From contig CAZRCI010000001.1 in the NCBI GenBank assembly GCA_964598535.1, positions 124,001-188,000 on the forward strand: a DNA stretch of 64,000 nt, read 5' to 3'. A program made the position numbers and the translations under genes. This stretch comes from JALHMI01 sp964598535 (lineage in GTDB: Bacteria; Planctomycetota; Planctomycetia; Pirellulales; PALSA-1355). The notes beneath the pieces are model-generated. The model made no database searches and was not told the DNA's origin. It saw nothing but the letters and a program-made list of their open reading frames with translations. Positions 9,352 through 20,671 of the stretch are shown here, piece by piece; the first letter of the stretch is position 1; every line of letters starts with the position of its first letter.

Positions 9352-10668
9352 GTGAACACGCTGAAGCCGCTATTGACGGTAGCCGTGTTGGCGGGCATCG
9401 GCTATGGGGTTTACATCCGTCTGAACACCGGCACCAACGGGCCGCCGCCCGTGGCGCCAGACTGGAACAACGCCCCGGCCATCCAACTTCCCGATCAGAC
9501 CAGCGACTCGCCGTGGTCTCCCGGCGCGGCCTTGGCGGGCGCTGCGCCCGGCGCACCACCGGCGACAGTTGTCGTGCCCGGCGGACAGGCGCCACCATTC
9601 CAGTCACCAGGATTCGGGCAGCCTGGCTCTGAAGCTCCGCCGTTTGGCGGTGCTTCGCCGACGGCCGAGGCCTCCTCATTTGGAGGAACGCCGGTAAACG
9701 CTGACGAGCGCGTTTCGTCGATGCCATCGTCGCCCGACGCGCAAGGCTCGCTCGCGCCGTCGGCTCCGCCGCTCCCAAGCGGCAATCCCTACGAACAAGC
9801 TCCGCCAGCGAACGACATGGCGGCGAGCGCCGGCGCGATGCCGGCCGATCCCTATGCGATGCCGTCGCAGCCGCAAAGCCCGCCGGGCGACGCATACTCG
9901 GCGGCGCCCTACGCGGCCGCGCCCATGACGAGCGGGCAGAGTGCGCCGGGCGGACAGGGAGCCCACGAGTTCGACGCGGTGATGCTCGCCGCCCAGCGAG
10001 ACCTGGAGACGAGTCAGCTCGCCGCGGCGCTCAAACAGCTCACGCCCTGGTACGGTCATCCGCAGCTTTCACCCCACCAGCAGCAGCACCTTCAATCCTT
10101 GCTCGATCAAGTTGCCGGAACGGTTGTTTACTCCACGCAGAATCATCTCGAACATCCATATGAAGTGCAGCCAGGCGAACGCCTGGAAGCGATCGGCGAA
10201 AGGTTCCAAGTCCCCTGGCAACTTCTGGCCAAGATCAATGGCATCGCGGATCCCGCTTCGCTACAGCCGGGCGAACGCCTGAAGGTTGTCCGCGGACCGT
10301 TCGAAGCGGTGATCAGCATCGACCGTCGTGAACTGGTGCTACACACCGCCGATGGTCTGTACGCTGGCCGGTTTCCCATCGGACTCGGCGCGGAAAATCC
10401 GCCGCAAGAAGGCAGCTTCGCCGTAAGCGACAAGGTCGAAAACCCCGTCTACTACGGACGCGACCGCGCGATCGGCGCCGAAGATCCCGCCAATCCGCTC
10501 GGCGAGCGCTGGATCGGACTCGGACGGCAGATGGCCATTCACGGCACCAACGATCCGCAAGCCATTGGCCGCACCGACCTGCCGGGCTGGATCAGCCTTC
10601 GCGAACACGATGTCGAAGAAGTCTACGACATCTTGAGCCTGGGGTCGCGGGTCACCATCCAGCGCTAG
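9352..10668 (+). CDS. LysM plus YkuD-like (L,D-transpeptidase fold) protein lacking the catalytic Cys
   Basis: 438 residues from GTG 9352, which sits behind a strong GGGAGG Shine-Dalgarno and directly opens a membrane anchor (TLKPLLTVAVLAGIGYGVYI). A long Pro/Ala/Ser/Gly-rich linker (about 25-200) follows, then a helical part, a LysM motif (YEVQPGERLEAIGERF..LQPGERLKV, about 265-320) and a C-terminal YkuD-like fold (FEAVISIDRRELVLHTADG, then HGTNDPQAIG). In active L,D-transpeptidases HGT is followed by S/RHGC(I/V)R carrying the catalytic Cys; here that segment reads DLPGWISL, with Trp413 where Cys should be. It is anchored with the enzyme domain in the periplasm, binds peptidoglycan by LysM, but is probably not a transpeptidase. 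Confidence 0.85.
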   Translation: MNTLKPLLTVAVLAGIGYGVYIRLNTGTNGPPPVAPDWNNAPAIQLPDQTSDSPWSPGAALAGAAPGAPPATVVVPGGQAPPFQSPGFGQPGSEAPPFGGASPTAEASSFGGTPVNADERVSSMPSSPDAQGSLAPSAPPLPSGNPYEQAPPANDMAASAGAMPADPYAMPSQPQSPPGDAYSAAPYAAAPMTSGQSAPGGQGAHEFDAVMLAAQRDLETSQLAAALKQLTPWYGHPQLSPHQQQHLQSLLDQVAGTVVYSTQNHLEHPYEVQPGERLEAIGERFQVPWQLLAKINGIADPASLQPGERLKVVRGPFEAVISIDRRELVLHTADGLYAGRFPIGLGAENPPQEGSFAVSDKVENPVYYGRDRAIGAEDPANPLGERWIGLGRQMAIHGTNDPQAIGRTDLPGWISLREHDVEEVYDILSLGSRVTIQR

Positions 10669-10687
10669 CGGGCTTGGTCGAGGCGCG

Positions 10688-11881
10688 CTAATCGCCGGCT
10701 GGCTCGCGACCGGCGCTGGGCCGGGGCCGTTCCCCGAACGCGTAGATCGCGAACTTCAACAGCCGGCATTCGATCGGCCCGTTGAACAGGCGGATCTTGC
10801 GGTTTGGCTTGAGGCCGATGAACTTCGCGGCCTCGAGGTTGCCGGCCAGGATCCAGGCCGTGTGGCCGGCCCAGCGATGCTTGAGCACGTCGCCGATCCG
10901 CCGGTGGAACTCGATAATTTCATCGGTCTTGATCCGTTCTTCGTACGGCGGATTCGTCACCAGCGTGCCCGTTGGCGCTGGCGGATCCGCCTCGGCAAAG
11001 TCCTGCACCCGCCAGGTGATGTCGTCCGCGACACCCGCCCGCACGGCGTTCTCGCGCGCCGCGGAGATCGCTTCCGGATCGCGATCGGAGCCGGCGATTG
11101 GGAACGGCAACGCGGCGAGCTGTTCGCGCCGCGCCGTGGCCAGGAGCTCCTCGTGCAGGGCCGGGTCATAGTCGCGCCAGCGTTGATATCCGAATGAGCG
11201 TCCCGTCGCGCCCGGCACGATTTTACGTGCGAGCATCGCGGCTTCAATCGGAATGGTACCGGAGCCGCACATGAAGTCGGTGAGCGGGCTCGCGGCATCC
11301 CAGCCCGAGAGATGCAGGATGCCCGCGGCCAATACCTCGCTGAGCGGCGCCGCGCCGGCTACCTGGCGATAGCCGCGCTTGTGCAGCGATTCGCCGGAAG
11401 CGTCCAAATATACCGTTACCCGTTTGCCATCGATGTGCAGATTGAGCCTGAGGTCGGGATCGTCCAGGTCGACGGAAGGCCGCTTGCCGGTCGAGCGGCG
11501 AATCTGATCGACAATCGCGTCCTTGGCCACCTGCGCCGCGTAGAGCGAATTCGTAAACACGTTGCCGCTGGCGACCGGGTCGATGGCCAGCGTTCCCTCC
11601 GGCTCCAAATGCTTAAGCCAGTCGGTTCGGCCAATGCGGCGATACAGGGCATCCGCGCCGTCGGCTGGAAAACGCAGGATGGGTTTCAGCACCCGCGTCG
11701 CGGTGCGGCAGCATATATTCGCGCGATACAAGATTCGCTGATCGCCGCGAAATGAGCACATGCGGCGGCCGACCTGAACGTCGTCGGCCCCCAGCTCGCG
11801 CAGCTCATCGGCGAGCACCTCCTCGAAGCCGAACAACGTCTTGGCGATCATTGGAAAAGCGTCAGCCACCGGCGCGCTCAC
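10688..11881 (-). CDS. THUMP-domain class I SAM-dependent RNA methyltransferase (RlmL/YpsC-like)
   Basis: 397 residues. N-terminal ferredoxin-like/THUMP part (about 1-160: KTLFGFEEVLADELRELGA, LHIDGKRVTVYLDASGESLHKRGYR), then the Rossmann methyltransferase with DFMCGSGTIPIEAA (about 202-215) binding SAM and the N6-adenine/N2-guanine-type catalytic NPPYEER at 310-316. This matches the N-terminal (m2G2445-forming) half of E. coli RlmL and stand-alone YpsC-like enzymes, so the likely target is 23S rRNA. The start is GTG 11881, overlapping the end of rdgB by 20 nt; Met11 (11851) is an alternative that removes the overlap. Last gene of the U32-rdgB cluster. Confidence 0.9.
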   Translation of the reverse strand: MSAPVADAFPMIAKTLFGFEEVLADELRELGADDVQVGRRMCSFRGDQRILYRANICCRTATRVLKPILRFPADGADALYRRIGRTDWLKHLEPEGTLAIDPVASGNVFTNSLYAAQVAKDAIVDQIRRSTGKRPSVDLDDPDLRLNLHIDGKRVTVYLDASGESLHKRGYRQVAGAAPLSEVLAAGILHLSGWDAASPLTDFMCGSGTIPIEAAMLARKIVPGATGRSFGYQRWRDYDPALHEELLATARREQLAALPFPIAGSDRDPEAISAARENAVRAGVADDITWRVQDFAEADPPAPTGTLVTNPPYEERIKTDEIIEFHRRIGDVLKHRWAGHTAWILAGNLEAAKFIGLKPNRKIRLFNGPIECRLLKFAIYAFGERPRPSAGREPAGD

Positions 11882-12500
11882 TTTCTTGAAGCAGTCTCGT
11901 CAGCTCTGACAGGATGGCATACATCGCCCGCGCTCGATGACTTAACACGGACTTGGTCACAGGACTTAACTCGCCGAACGTTCGATGATACTCGAGCACC
12001 TCGAACAGCGGATCGTAACCGAAACCGCCGGCGCCCGCCTCGGCCACGCGAATAACGCCGTGACATTTGCCCGTGGCTTCCGCGCGCACCAGGCCCGCCG
12101 GATCGGCCAGCGCCAAGTGACAGGCAAAATGCGCGGTGCGGCCGGCAGCCGGCACGCCGGCCAACGCTTCGAGCAACTTGCGGCGGTTGTCCGCGTCCGT
12201 GGCGTTCGGGCCCGCGTAGCGCGCGGAGAAGACCCCGGGCTGGCCGCCAAGCGCATCGACCGCCAAGCCGCTGTCGTCGGCCAGGACCCAACGGCGCAAA
12301 TGCCTGGCCTGCCGCGAAGCCTTCAGCCGGGCGTTCTCGGCAAAGCTTGCACCGGTCTCTTCCACGTCGATGGCGTCGGGAAAATCCGCCAGCGTCTTCA
12401 ATTCGATCCCCGTCGGCGCGAGCAGATCGGCCAACTCCGCGGCCTTCTTGCGGTTGCCGGTGCCAAACACGAGCGACGGTGTCGAAGCTTTCTGGTTCAT
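11862..12500 (-). CDS. rdgB: Non-canonical purine NTP pyrophosphatase (RdgB/HAM1)
   Basis: 212 residues. It hydrolyses dITP/XTP to monophosphates, cleaning the nucleotide pool. Diagnostic parts: VFGTGNRKKAAEL near residue 11 (HAM1 family TxNxxK phosphate-binding start), DVEETGASFAENARLKA, VLADDSGLAVDALGGQPGVFSARYAG, and C-terminal GGFGYDPLF with LSHRARA. All are conserved. It sits 29 nt after the U32 peptidase gene and overlaps the next methyltransferase gene, so the three are probably one transcript. Confidence 0.95.
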   Translation of the reverse strand: MNQKASTPSLVFGTGNRKKAAELADLLAPTGIELKTLADFPDAIDVEETGASFAENARLKASRQARHLRRWVLADDSGLAVDALGGQPGVFSARYAGPNATDADNRRKLLEALAGVPAAGRTAHFACHLALADPAGLVRAEATGKCHGVIRVAEAGAGGFGYDPLFEVLEYHRTFGELSPVTKSVLSHRARAMYAILSELTRLLQESERAGG

Positions 12501-12529
12501 GGGAAGAATGCTCGCGGCGCAACGCCGCT

Positions 12530-15064
<2,535 letters not shown>

Positions 15065-15337
15065 GAACGATGCATTCTACCAACGGGATCTGCCACAAAG
15101 CAGGGGCCCGAACATTTCCGCGGCGGCACATTATCCACAACCAGGAATAAATAACGGAGGAGCGGGAGCGAGCCCGCGGCGCGATTGCGAATTTTAGCGC
15201 CTTTCAGCGCGAATCCATCGCCGATCCGAGATCTTCAACCGCCGCAAATGGTTGCTGCCCGTGTCCCGAGCAGGGTATCCTGTGAGGAAGCCCGCGCAAC
15301 CACCCCCACTTTCCTGCCGATTGCAAGGATTCCCGCC

Positions 15338-16630
15338 ATGAGCGATCACGCTACTCGTCGTACCTTCCTCCAGCAGGCCACGCTTGGCGCCACCGCGCTC
15401 GCCGCGTCGACATGGACCGCGCGTGCCAAGGCTGCGGACAGCCCCAGCGAAGCCGTGGTGCTGGGCGTGATCGGCGTCAACGGCCGCGGCCGGGCCCTGG
15501 CCGAGAGCTTCGCCACGCTCGGCGGCGCGCGCATCGCCGCGATCTGCGATGTCGACCAGCAGGCCGTCGACCGCGCAATCGCCGCGCTGGACGGTAAAGG
15601 GACCAGCAAGCCCCAAGGGGTCACCGATTTGCGGAAGGTTTTCGACGACGATGCGATCGACGCCGTGGTCATCGCCACGCCCGACCACTGGCACGGTCCG
15701 GCGTCGATTCTGGCCTGCCAGGCGGGCAAGCACGTCTACGTCGAAAAGCCGGCCTGCCATAATCCGCGCGAAGGCGAACTGATGATTGCCGCCGCGCGGA
15801 AACACAACCGCGTCGTGCAGGTTGGTACCCAGCGCCGCACCATGCCCGGCACGATCGAGGCCGTGGAGCGGGTGAAAGCCGGCGAGATCGGCGAGGTTCA
15901 CTTCTCGCGCGGCTGGTACAACGCCGATCGCAAGCCGATCGGTCACGGCAAGCCCGCGGACGTGCCGGCGTGGCTCGACTACGAGCTGTGGCAAGGTCCC
16001 GCGCCGGAAACGCCCTATCGCGACAACGTCGTGCATTACAACTGGCATTGGTTCTGGAACTGGGGCACCGGCGAGCTCGGCAACAACGGCATTCACTCGC
16101 TGGACGTTTGCCGCTGGGGGCTCGGCGTCGATTACCCGACGCGCGTCACCGCCGGCGGCGGAAAGTACTTCTTCAAGGACGACCAGGAAACGCCCGACAC
16201 GCACGTTGTCACTTGGGACTTTGGTGACAAGGCCATCACCTGGGAGGGGCGCAACTGGCATCGCCGCGGCTTCGAAGGCTCCTCGTTCGGCATCGGCTTC
16301 TACGGAGACAAAGGCTCCCTGATCACGAACGGCCGCGATTACAAAATCTACGACGCCGGCGGAAAGCTGCTGGCCTCGAACGACAAGGGCTTCGGCAGCC
16401 ACGATCCGCACCTCCAGAATTTTCTGGCCTGCGTGCGTTCGGGTGAGCGTCCCGCCGCCGATATCGAAGAAGGTCACAAGAGCACGTTGCTCTGCCATCT
16501 CGGCAACATTGCCTATCGCACGGGGCACACACTCAACTGCGATCCCGCCACGGGGCACATCCAAGGCGATGCGGCAGCCGAGACGCTCTGGGGCCGCGAA
16601 TATCGTCCCGGCTGGGAACCGGCGGTTTAA
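15338..16630 (+). CDS. Tat-exported Gfo/Idh/MocA-family oxidoreductase
   Basis: About 431 residues. ATG 15338 opens a twin-arginine signal (ATRRTFLQQATLGATALAAS, then AKA cleavage), typical of planctomycete Gfo/Idh/MocA proteins exported folded with NAD(P). The Rossmann motif follows (VLGVIGVNGRGRALAESF), with VIATPDHWHG, and the family EKP motif (HVYVEKPACHNPREG) carrying the catalytic-type Lys. The C-terminal part has WHWFWNWGTGELGNNGIHSLDVCRWGLG, usual in this expanded family. It probably acts on a sugar or inositol derivative in the periplasm; the substrate is unknown. Codons from 15185 to the chosen start do not resemble a leader. Confidence 0.9.
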   Translation: MSDHATRRTFLQQATLGATALAASTWTARAKAADSPSEAVVLGVIGVNGRGRALAESFATLGGARIAAICDVDQQAVDRAIAALDGKGTSKPQGVTDLRKVFDDDAIDAVVIATPDHWHGPASILACQAGKHVYVEKPACHNPREGELMIAAARKHNRVVQVGTQRRTMPGTIEAVERVKAGEIGEVHFSRGWYNADRKPIGHGKPADVPAWLDYELWQGPAPETPYRDNVVHYNWHWFWNWGTGELGNNGIHSLDVCRWGLGVDYPTRVTAGGGKYFFKDDQETPDTHVVTWDFGDKAITWEGRNWHRRGFEGSSFGIGFYGDKGSLITNGRDYKIYDAGGKLLASNDKGFGSHDPHLQNFLACVRSGERPAADIEEGHKSTLLCHLGNIAYRTGHTLNCDPATGHIQGDAAAETLWGREYRPGWEPAV

Positions 16631-16631
16631 C

Positions 16632-16650
16632 CTGTTGAATACTTCAACAG
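16632..16650. promoter_or_regulatory. Perfect 8+3+8 inverted repeat upstream of the CopZ-like gene
   Basis: CTGTTGAA-TAC-TTCAACAG begins 2 nt after the oxidoreductase stop and ends 37 nt before the ATG of the Fe-S/zinc protein. It is AT-rich for this genome and has no T-tract, so it looks more like an operator than a terminator. The cognate regulator is unknown. Confidence 0.4.
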
Positions 16651-16687
16651 TTAGCACGCGCCGCGGACCGCGGCCGGGAATCAAGCG

Positions 16688-17134
16688 ATGAACAAAGCCT
16701 TCATTCGCGAACCGGACGACACCGGCGAACGCCACTGTCCGCGCTGCGGAGCGCTCGGCATCGCGGTTCAGCGCGAAACCTGGCGGGCGCACGTCGTCGA
16801 GGCCGTCCGCGGAGCGCTCGCCGAGACAGCATATTTCTGCCCGTTCGCGCGGTGCGACGTCATCTATTTCGATATGTTCGAGCGGCTGTTGCTCATCGAT
16901 GCCCTGGTCGAGCCGGTGTATCCCAAGGATCCGGCGGCGCCCTTGTGTGCCTGCCTTGGCCTGACGGTCGACGACATCGAGGCCGACATTCACGAGGGGG
17001 GCGTCACGCGCGTCCGCGCCGCGATCGAACACGCCAAAGGGCCGCAAGCCAACTGCCACATTCGCGCGGCAAGCGGTCAACCTTGCATCGGCGAGGTGCA
17101 GCGCTACTACATGAAGCTACGAGGCGGCTCGTGA
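16688..17134 (+). CDS. CopZ N-terminal-like zinc/[2Fe-2S] protein
   Basis: 148 residues, soluble. Two metal modules are visible: a zinc-finger-like part (CPRCG near residue 17, then YFCPFARCDVIYF near 52-64) and a BFD-like [2Fe-2S] part (PLCACLGLTVDDIEADI, then NCHIR and QPCIGEVQRYYMK). The same order occurs in the N-terminal half of Archaeoglobus CopZ, where it precedes a copper-binding HMA domain. Here no HMA domain (no GMTCxxC) follows: the protein ends right after the BFD-like module. A role in copper or iron handling is inferred. The inverted repeat just upstream may regulate it. Confidence 0.7.
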   Translation: MNKAFIREPDDTGERHCPRCGALGIAVQRETWRAHVVEAVRGALAETAYFCPFARCDVIYFDMFERLLLIDALVEPVYPKDPAAPLCACLGLTVDDIEADIHEGGVTRVRAAIEHAKGPQANCHIRAASGQPCIGEVQRYYMKLRGGS

Positions 17135-17334
17135 GGGCGCGGCTTGCTTTACTTCGGCCGCCCCGGCCACTACCGCTTGATCTTAGCACTATCTTGTTGC
17201 GTCCGCGCGATTGCATACGGTTCGACGCCGGGCGATAATCCTCACCATTGTCGTCGGCGGCGGCGCCTTGCATGCTCAGCGTCTGGAGCAGAGCTTGCAA
17301 AGTTATTTCCCCCCTCTGATACCTGAGGATTCCC

Positions 17335-18090
17335 ATGAAACGTGATACTCTCCGGGAGGCGGCGGCAGAGTTTCTCGGTACCTTCACTCTCATCATGTTT
17401 GGCGTTGGCGTCGTCGCCCAGGTGGTGCTCGGCGAGGGCAAAACCGGTGAGTATCTTTCGATCAACTTCGGGTGGGGCGTCGCGGTCACGCTCGGCTGCT
17501 ACGTGGCCGGCGGGATTTCCGGCGCTCATTTGAATCCGGCGGTTACGCTCGCCCTGGCCGTGCATCGCGGTTTTGCCTGGAGTAAGGTGATCCCCTACAT
17601 CGCGGCCCAGTTCGCGGGCGCGTTCGTGGCTTCGCTCGTCGTGTATTTCACGTATCGCGAAGCGATCTTGCATCTTGATCCCGAGCTGACGCTGAAAACG
17701 GCCGGCATCTGGGCCACGTACCCCCAAGACTACTTGAGCAACCTGCCGGGCGGCCTGGTCGACCAGATCGTCGGCACCGCGCTGCTGATGATGGTGATCT
17801 TCGCGATCAGCGACGCCCGCAACATGGCGCTGCCCCCCACGATCGGTCCGATCCTGGTCGGCGCTACCGTGTTCGTGATCGGCATGACCTACGGGCTGAA
17901 CGCGGGTTATGCGATCAATCCGGCTCGAGATCTGGGACCCCGATTCTTCACCTACCTGGCCGGATGGGGGCAGCAGGTCTTCACCGCGCATGACAACTGG
18001 TGGTGGGTGCCGGTCGTCGGACCGTGCATTGGGGCCGTGGTCGGCGGTCTGGCTTACGACCTCTTCATTACCCGATTCCATGAAAAGTGA
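17335..18090 (+). CDS. MIP-family channel, aquaglyceroporin type
   Basis: 251 residues with six hydrophobic helices plus two half-helices carrying NPA at 67-69 (GAHLNPAVT) and 195-197 (GYAINPARDLGPR). Asp199 after NPAR is the hallmark of glycerol facilitators (GlpF) as opposed to water-only aquaporins. N-terminal EAAAEFLGTFTLIMFG is the family start. Inner membrane; passive glycerol/small-polyol transport. The start is supported by TGAGGA upstream. It is followed after 33 nt by the ceramidase-like gene on the same strand; no glycerol kinase is nearby, so the physiological substrate is uncertain. Confidence 0.93.
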   Translation: MKRDTLREAAAEFLGTFTLIMFGVGVVAQVVLGEGKTGEYLSINFGWGVAVTLGCYVAGGISGAHLNPAVTLALAVHRGFAWSKVIPYIAAQFAGAFVASLVVYFTYREAILHLDPELTLKTAGIWATYPQDYLSNLPGGLVDQIVGTALLMMVIFAISDARNMALPPTIGPILVGATVFVIGMTYGLNAGYAINPARDLGPRFFTYLAGWGQQVFTAHDNWWWVPVVGPCIGAVVGGLAYDLFITRFHEK

Positions 18091-18123
18091 TCTTCACGGA
18101 TCGCAACGCACGAGCAAACGACG

Positions 18124-19485
18124 ATGAGCGACAGAACCTTTCGCGCGGGCGCCGCCACGAGCAACATCACGCCCCCGCTGGGCGTCTCGATCAACGGCGG
18201 AATGAGCGACCGCACCGCCACGCACGTCCACGACGAACTGCATGCCCGGGCGCTGGTACTCGACGACGGCGCGACGCGGCTGGCGATCGTCGTGTGCGAT
18301 AGCTGCATGTTACCACGCACCGTGCTCGACAAGGCCAAGCACCTGGCGCACGGCCACACGGGCATTCCGCTGGACCGGATGACCATCTCGGCCACGCACG
18401 CGCACAGCGCGCCCGCGGCGGCGAGCGTGTTTCAAAGCGATCCGGATCCGTCGTATCTCGAGTTTCTCGCCCAACGAATTAGCGACGGCATCCGTCGCGC
18501 CGTGAACAACCTGCAACCCGCCAAGGTCGGCTGGGGTACGGGCAGCGAGCCGACACAAGTTTTCAACCGGCGTTGGCGCATGAAGGAAGGCTTCCAACTC
18601 GTGGATCCCTTCGGGCGGCCAGACCGGGTACGGATGAACCCGCCGCCGGCGAGTCCCGACCTGGTCGAGCCGGCCGGGCCGACGGACCCTCAGATCGGCG
18701 TGCTGGCGCTGCGTGACGCAGAAGGCCGGCCGCTCGCGCTCCTGGCCAACTATTCGCTGCACTATGTGGGTGGCGTGCCGGGCGGCGACATCTCGGCCGA
18801 CTACTGCGGCGCGTTTGCCGCGAGGCTCGGCGAGCTGCTGGCCTCGAACCGCCTCGACACGCCGTTTGTCGGAATCATGTCCAACGGCACCAGCGGCAAC
18901 ATCAACAACATCAACTTTCGCGAGGCGCCCGAAAGCCGCGCGGCGTACACCCAGATTCGGAAAGTCGCCGAGCTGTGCGCTCAGGAAGCCGCCCGAGTCG
19001 CCGGCGAGATCGAGTATCACGACCATGCCCCGCTCGCGATGCGACAAGCGCAGTTGCGGCTTGGCCGGCGCCCGACTCCCAAGGACGAAGTCGCCCGCGC
19101 TCAGTTCCTTCTCTCGCAGGCCGAGGGCATGCAGCTCACGACCACGGAGCAGATCTATGCCCGTGAAACGGTGCTCTTGAACGACTACCCGCCCTACGTC
19201 GACACGATCGTGCAAGCGATCCGCGTGGGGGCGTTGGGAATCGCCACGAGCCCTTGCGAGACGTTCGTCGAGACGGGGCTGGCCATCAAAGCCAAAAGCC
19301 CGCTGCAACCGACATTCACGATCGAGCTGGCGAACGACTACGGCGGATATCTGCCCACGGCGGAGCATCACGCGCTGGGCGGTTATGAAACCTGGCGTGC
19401 GCGGTCCAGCTTTCTGGAAGTCGAGGCCGAAGCCAAGATCCGCCGCGAGTTGCTCAAGTTGCTGGGCGAGGTCGCCCAGGCGTAA
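18124..19485 (+). CDS. Neutral/alkaline non-lysosomal ceramidase N-terminal-domain protein
   Basis: 453 residues. The pattern RAGAATSNITPPLGVSINGG at the N-terminus, the HVHDELHARALVLDDG..LAIVVCDSC segment, MTISATHAHSAPA (metal-ligand His pair), NYSLHYVGG, and FVGIMSNGTSGNINNINF match the 'neutral/alkaline non-lysosomal ceramidase, N-terminal' family that is heavily expanded in planctomycetes. True ceramidases are about 650-700 residues and secreted; this one is shorter, has no signal peptide and no obvious C-terminal domain. It probably hydrolyses an amide or ester, but ceramide activity should not be assumed. It follows the aquaglyceroporin gene closely. Confidence 0.85.
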   Translation: MSDRTFRAGAATSNITPPLGVSINGGMSDRTATHVHDELHARALVLDDGATRLAIVVCDSCMLPRTVLDKAKHLAHGHTGIPLDRMTISATHAHSAPAAASVFQSDPDPSYLEFLAQRISDGIRRAVNNLQPAKVGWGTGSEPTQVFNRRWRMKEGFQLVDPFGRPDRVRMNPPPASPDLVEPAGPTDPQIGVLALRDAEGRPLALLANYSLHYVGGVPGGDISADYCGAFAARLGELLASNRLDTPFVGIMSNGTSGNINNINFREAPESRAAYTQIRKVAELCAQEAARVAGEIEYHDHAPLAMRQAQLRLGRRPTPKDEVARAQFLLSQAEGMQLTTTEQIYARETVLLNDYPPYVDTIVQAIRVGALGIATSPCETFVETGLAIKAKSPLQPTFTIELANDYGGYLPTAEHHALGGYETWRARSSFLEVEAEAKIRRELLKLLGEVAQA

Positions 19486-19508
19486 GGCATCCTCCGAGCG
19501 GTCGCGAA

Positions 19509-20534
19509 CTACCAGCCGGCGCCCTTGGTGGCGAGCTTGATCCGCACGAGGTACATATCGGCATTGATGTAGAGCGTGCCGCCATCGTCGCCCCAGGCGC
19601 AGTTGCCGGTCGCCTGACCGGTTTCGAACGTTCCCAGATGCGTTCCATCCGGGGCGAAGATATGCAATCCTCCCGGTCCGGTGGCGAACAAGTTGCCCGC
19701 AGCGTCGACTTTCAATCCGTCGGGCAGTCCTTTTTTGCCCTCTTTGACCCAGGGCGTGGCGTCGAAGAACGTGCGCCCCTGGCCGAGCGTACCGTCGTCC
19801 TTCACGTCGAAAGCCATCCAGACGGCGGCCGCCGGATCGCTCTGCGCGACGTAGAGCGTCTTTTCGTCGGGACTGAAGGCGATGCCGTTGGGGCGGGTCA
19901 GGTCTTGGGTCAGGAGCGTCAACTTGCCGTCTTTGCCCAGGCGATAGACGCCGCAGAAATCGAGTTCGCGGCGCGGGTCGTCCCAATTCTTCGGTAATCC
20001 GTACGGCGGATCGGTGAAATACAAATCGCCGTTCGACTTGAACACCGAGTCGTTGGGGCTGTTGAGCCGTCGGCCTTGGTAGTTATCGACGAGCGTGCGT
20101 TTACCGCCGTTCTTGGTGAGCACCGAAATGCGGCGATCGCCGTGCTCGCAGAACGTGATCTCACCGTCTTTGTTGACGTTCAGTCCGTTGCTCCCCGGTT
20201 CGGGCGCGTAATCGACGACGCCGGTATAGCCGGCCGGCTTCATGAATAAGCTGATGCCTTCGCCTTCTTTCCACTTCATCACGCTATTGCGCGGAATGTC
20301 GGAAAACAGCAGATAGCCGCCTTTCTTGACCCAGACCGGTCCCTCCGACCAGTCGAAGCCGTCGGCGAGCTGTTCCATTTGCGCGTCTTTTGGCACGAGC
20401 TTATCCAAACGTGGATCGAGCCGAGTGATTTTGCCGAAGGCGGGGGCCTTTTCCGCGGCCGGCACGGCCGACTGGATCGCAAGATGAACAAACGTTGCCA
20501 ACAGAGCCAGGCCGAAAACTCGTGCGCGCGGCAT
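19509..20534 (-). CDS. Secreted SMP-30/gluconolactonase/LRE-family protein
   Basis: 341 residues with a Sec signal peptide (FGLALLATFVHLAIQS, cleavage near VPAAEK). A six-bladed propeller follows: LADGFDWSEGPVWVKKGGYLLFSDIPRNSVMKW, PGSNGLNVNKDGEITFCEHGDRRI, LNSPNDSVFKSNGDLYFTDPPYGLP, NGIAFSPDEKTLYVA, and DGLKVDAAGNLFATGPGGLHIF. The Glu, Asn and Asp metal ligands of this lactonase family are present (EGP, SPND, DG). It probably opens a sugar lactone in the periplasm. ATG 20534 has a TGAGGA Shine-Dalgarno. Convergent with the ceramidase-like gene. Confidence 0.92.
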   Translation of the reverse strand: MPRARVFGLALLATFVHLAIQSAVPAAEKAPAFGKITRLDPRLDKLVPKDAQMEQLADGFDWSEGPVWVKKGGYLLFSDIPRNSVMKWKEGEGISLFMKPAGYTGVVDYAPEPGSNGLNVNKDGEITFCEHGDRRISVLTKNGGKRTLVDNYQGRRLNSPNDSVFKSNGDLYFTDPPYGLPKNWDDPRRELDFCGVYRLGKDGKLTLLTQDLTRPNGIAFSPDEKTLYVAQSDPAAAVWMAFDVKDDGTLGQGRTFFDATPWVKEGKKGLPDGLKVDAAGNLFATGPGGLHIFAPDGTHLGTFETGQATGNCAWGDDGGTLYINADMYLVRIKLATKGAGW

Positions 20535-20671
20535 GGTGGAGTCCTCAAAGGAGCGGTTGCGTGGGGTTGATCGCCGGTGGAAGCGCGACGCTCAATCGTC
20601 GTGCCACAAGGCTAGTTCGTCCGAAAGGGCGGCGTCAAGCATTTCGCGAAAAAGGGGGCCGCCCCATGCGG

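Noticed and set aside
15131..15139. Perfect DnaA box TTATCCACA
   Set aside because: It stands alone about 17 kb from dnaA; one exact 9-mer in 64 kb is within chance expectation, so I did not call an origin or DnaA-regulated promoter.
15194..17080. Long antisense open frame (over 600 codons) opposite the Gfo/Idh/MocA and CopZ-like genes
   Set aside because: A by-product of GC-rich codon use. The plus strand has a Tat signal, Rossmann motif and Cys clusters; the antisense reading has low-complexity Arg/Ala/Gly composition and no motifs.
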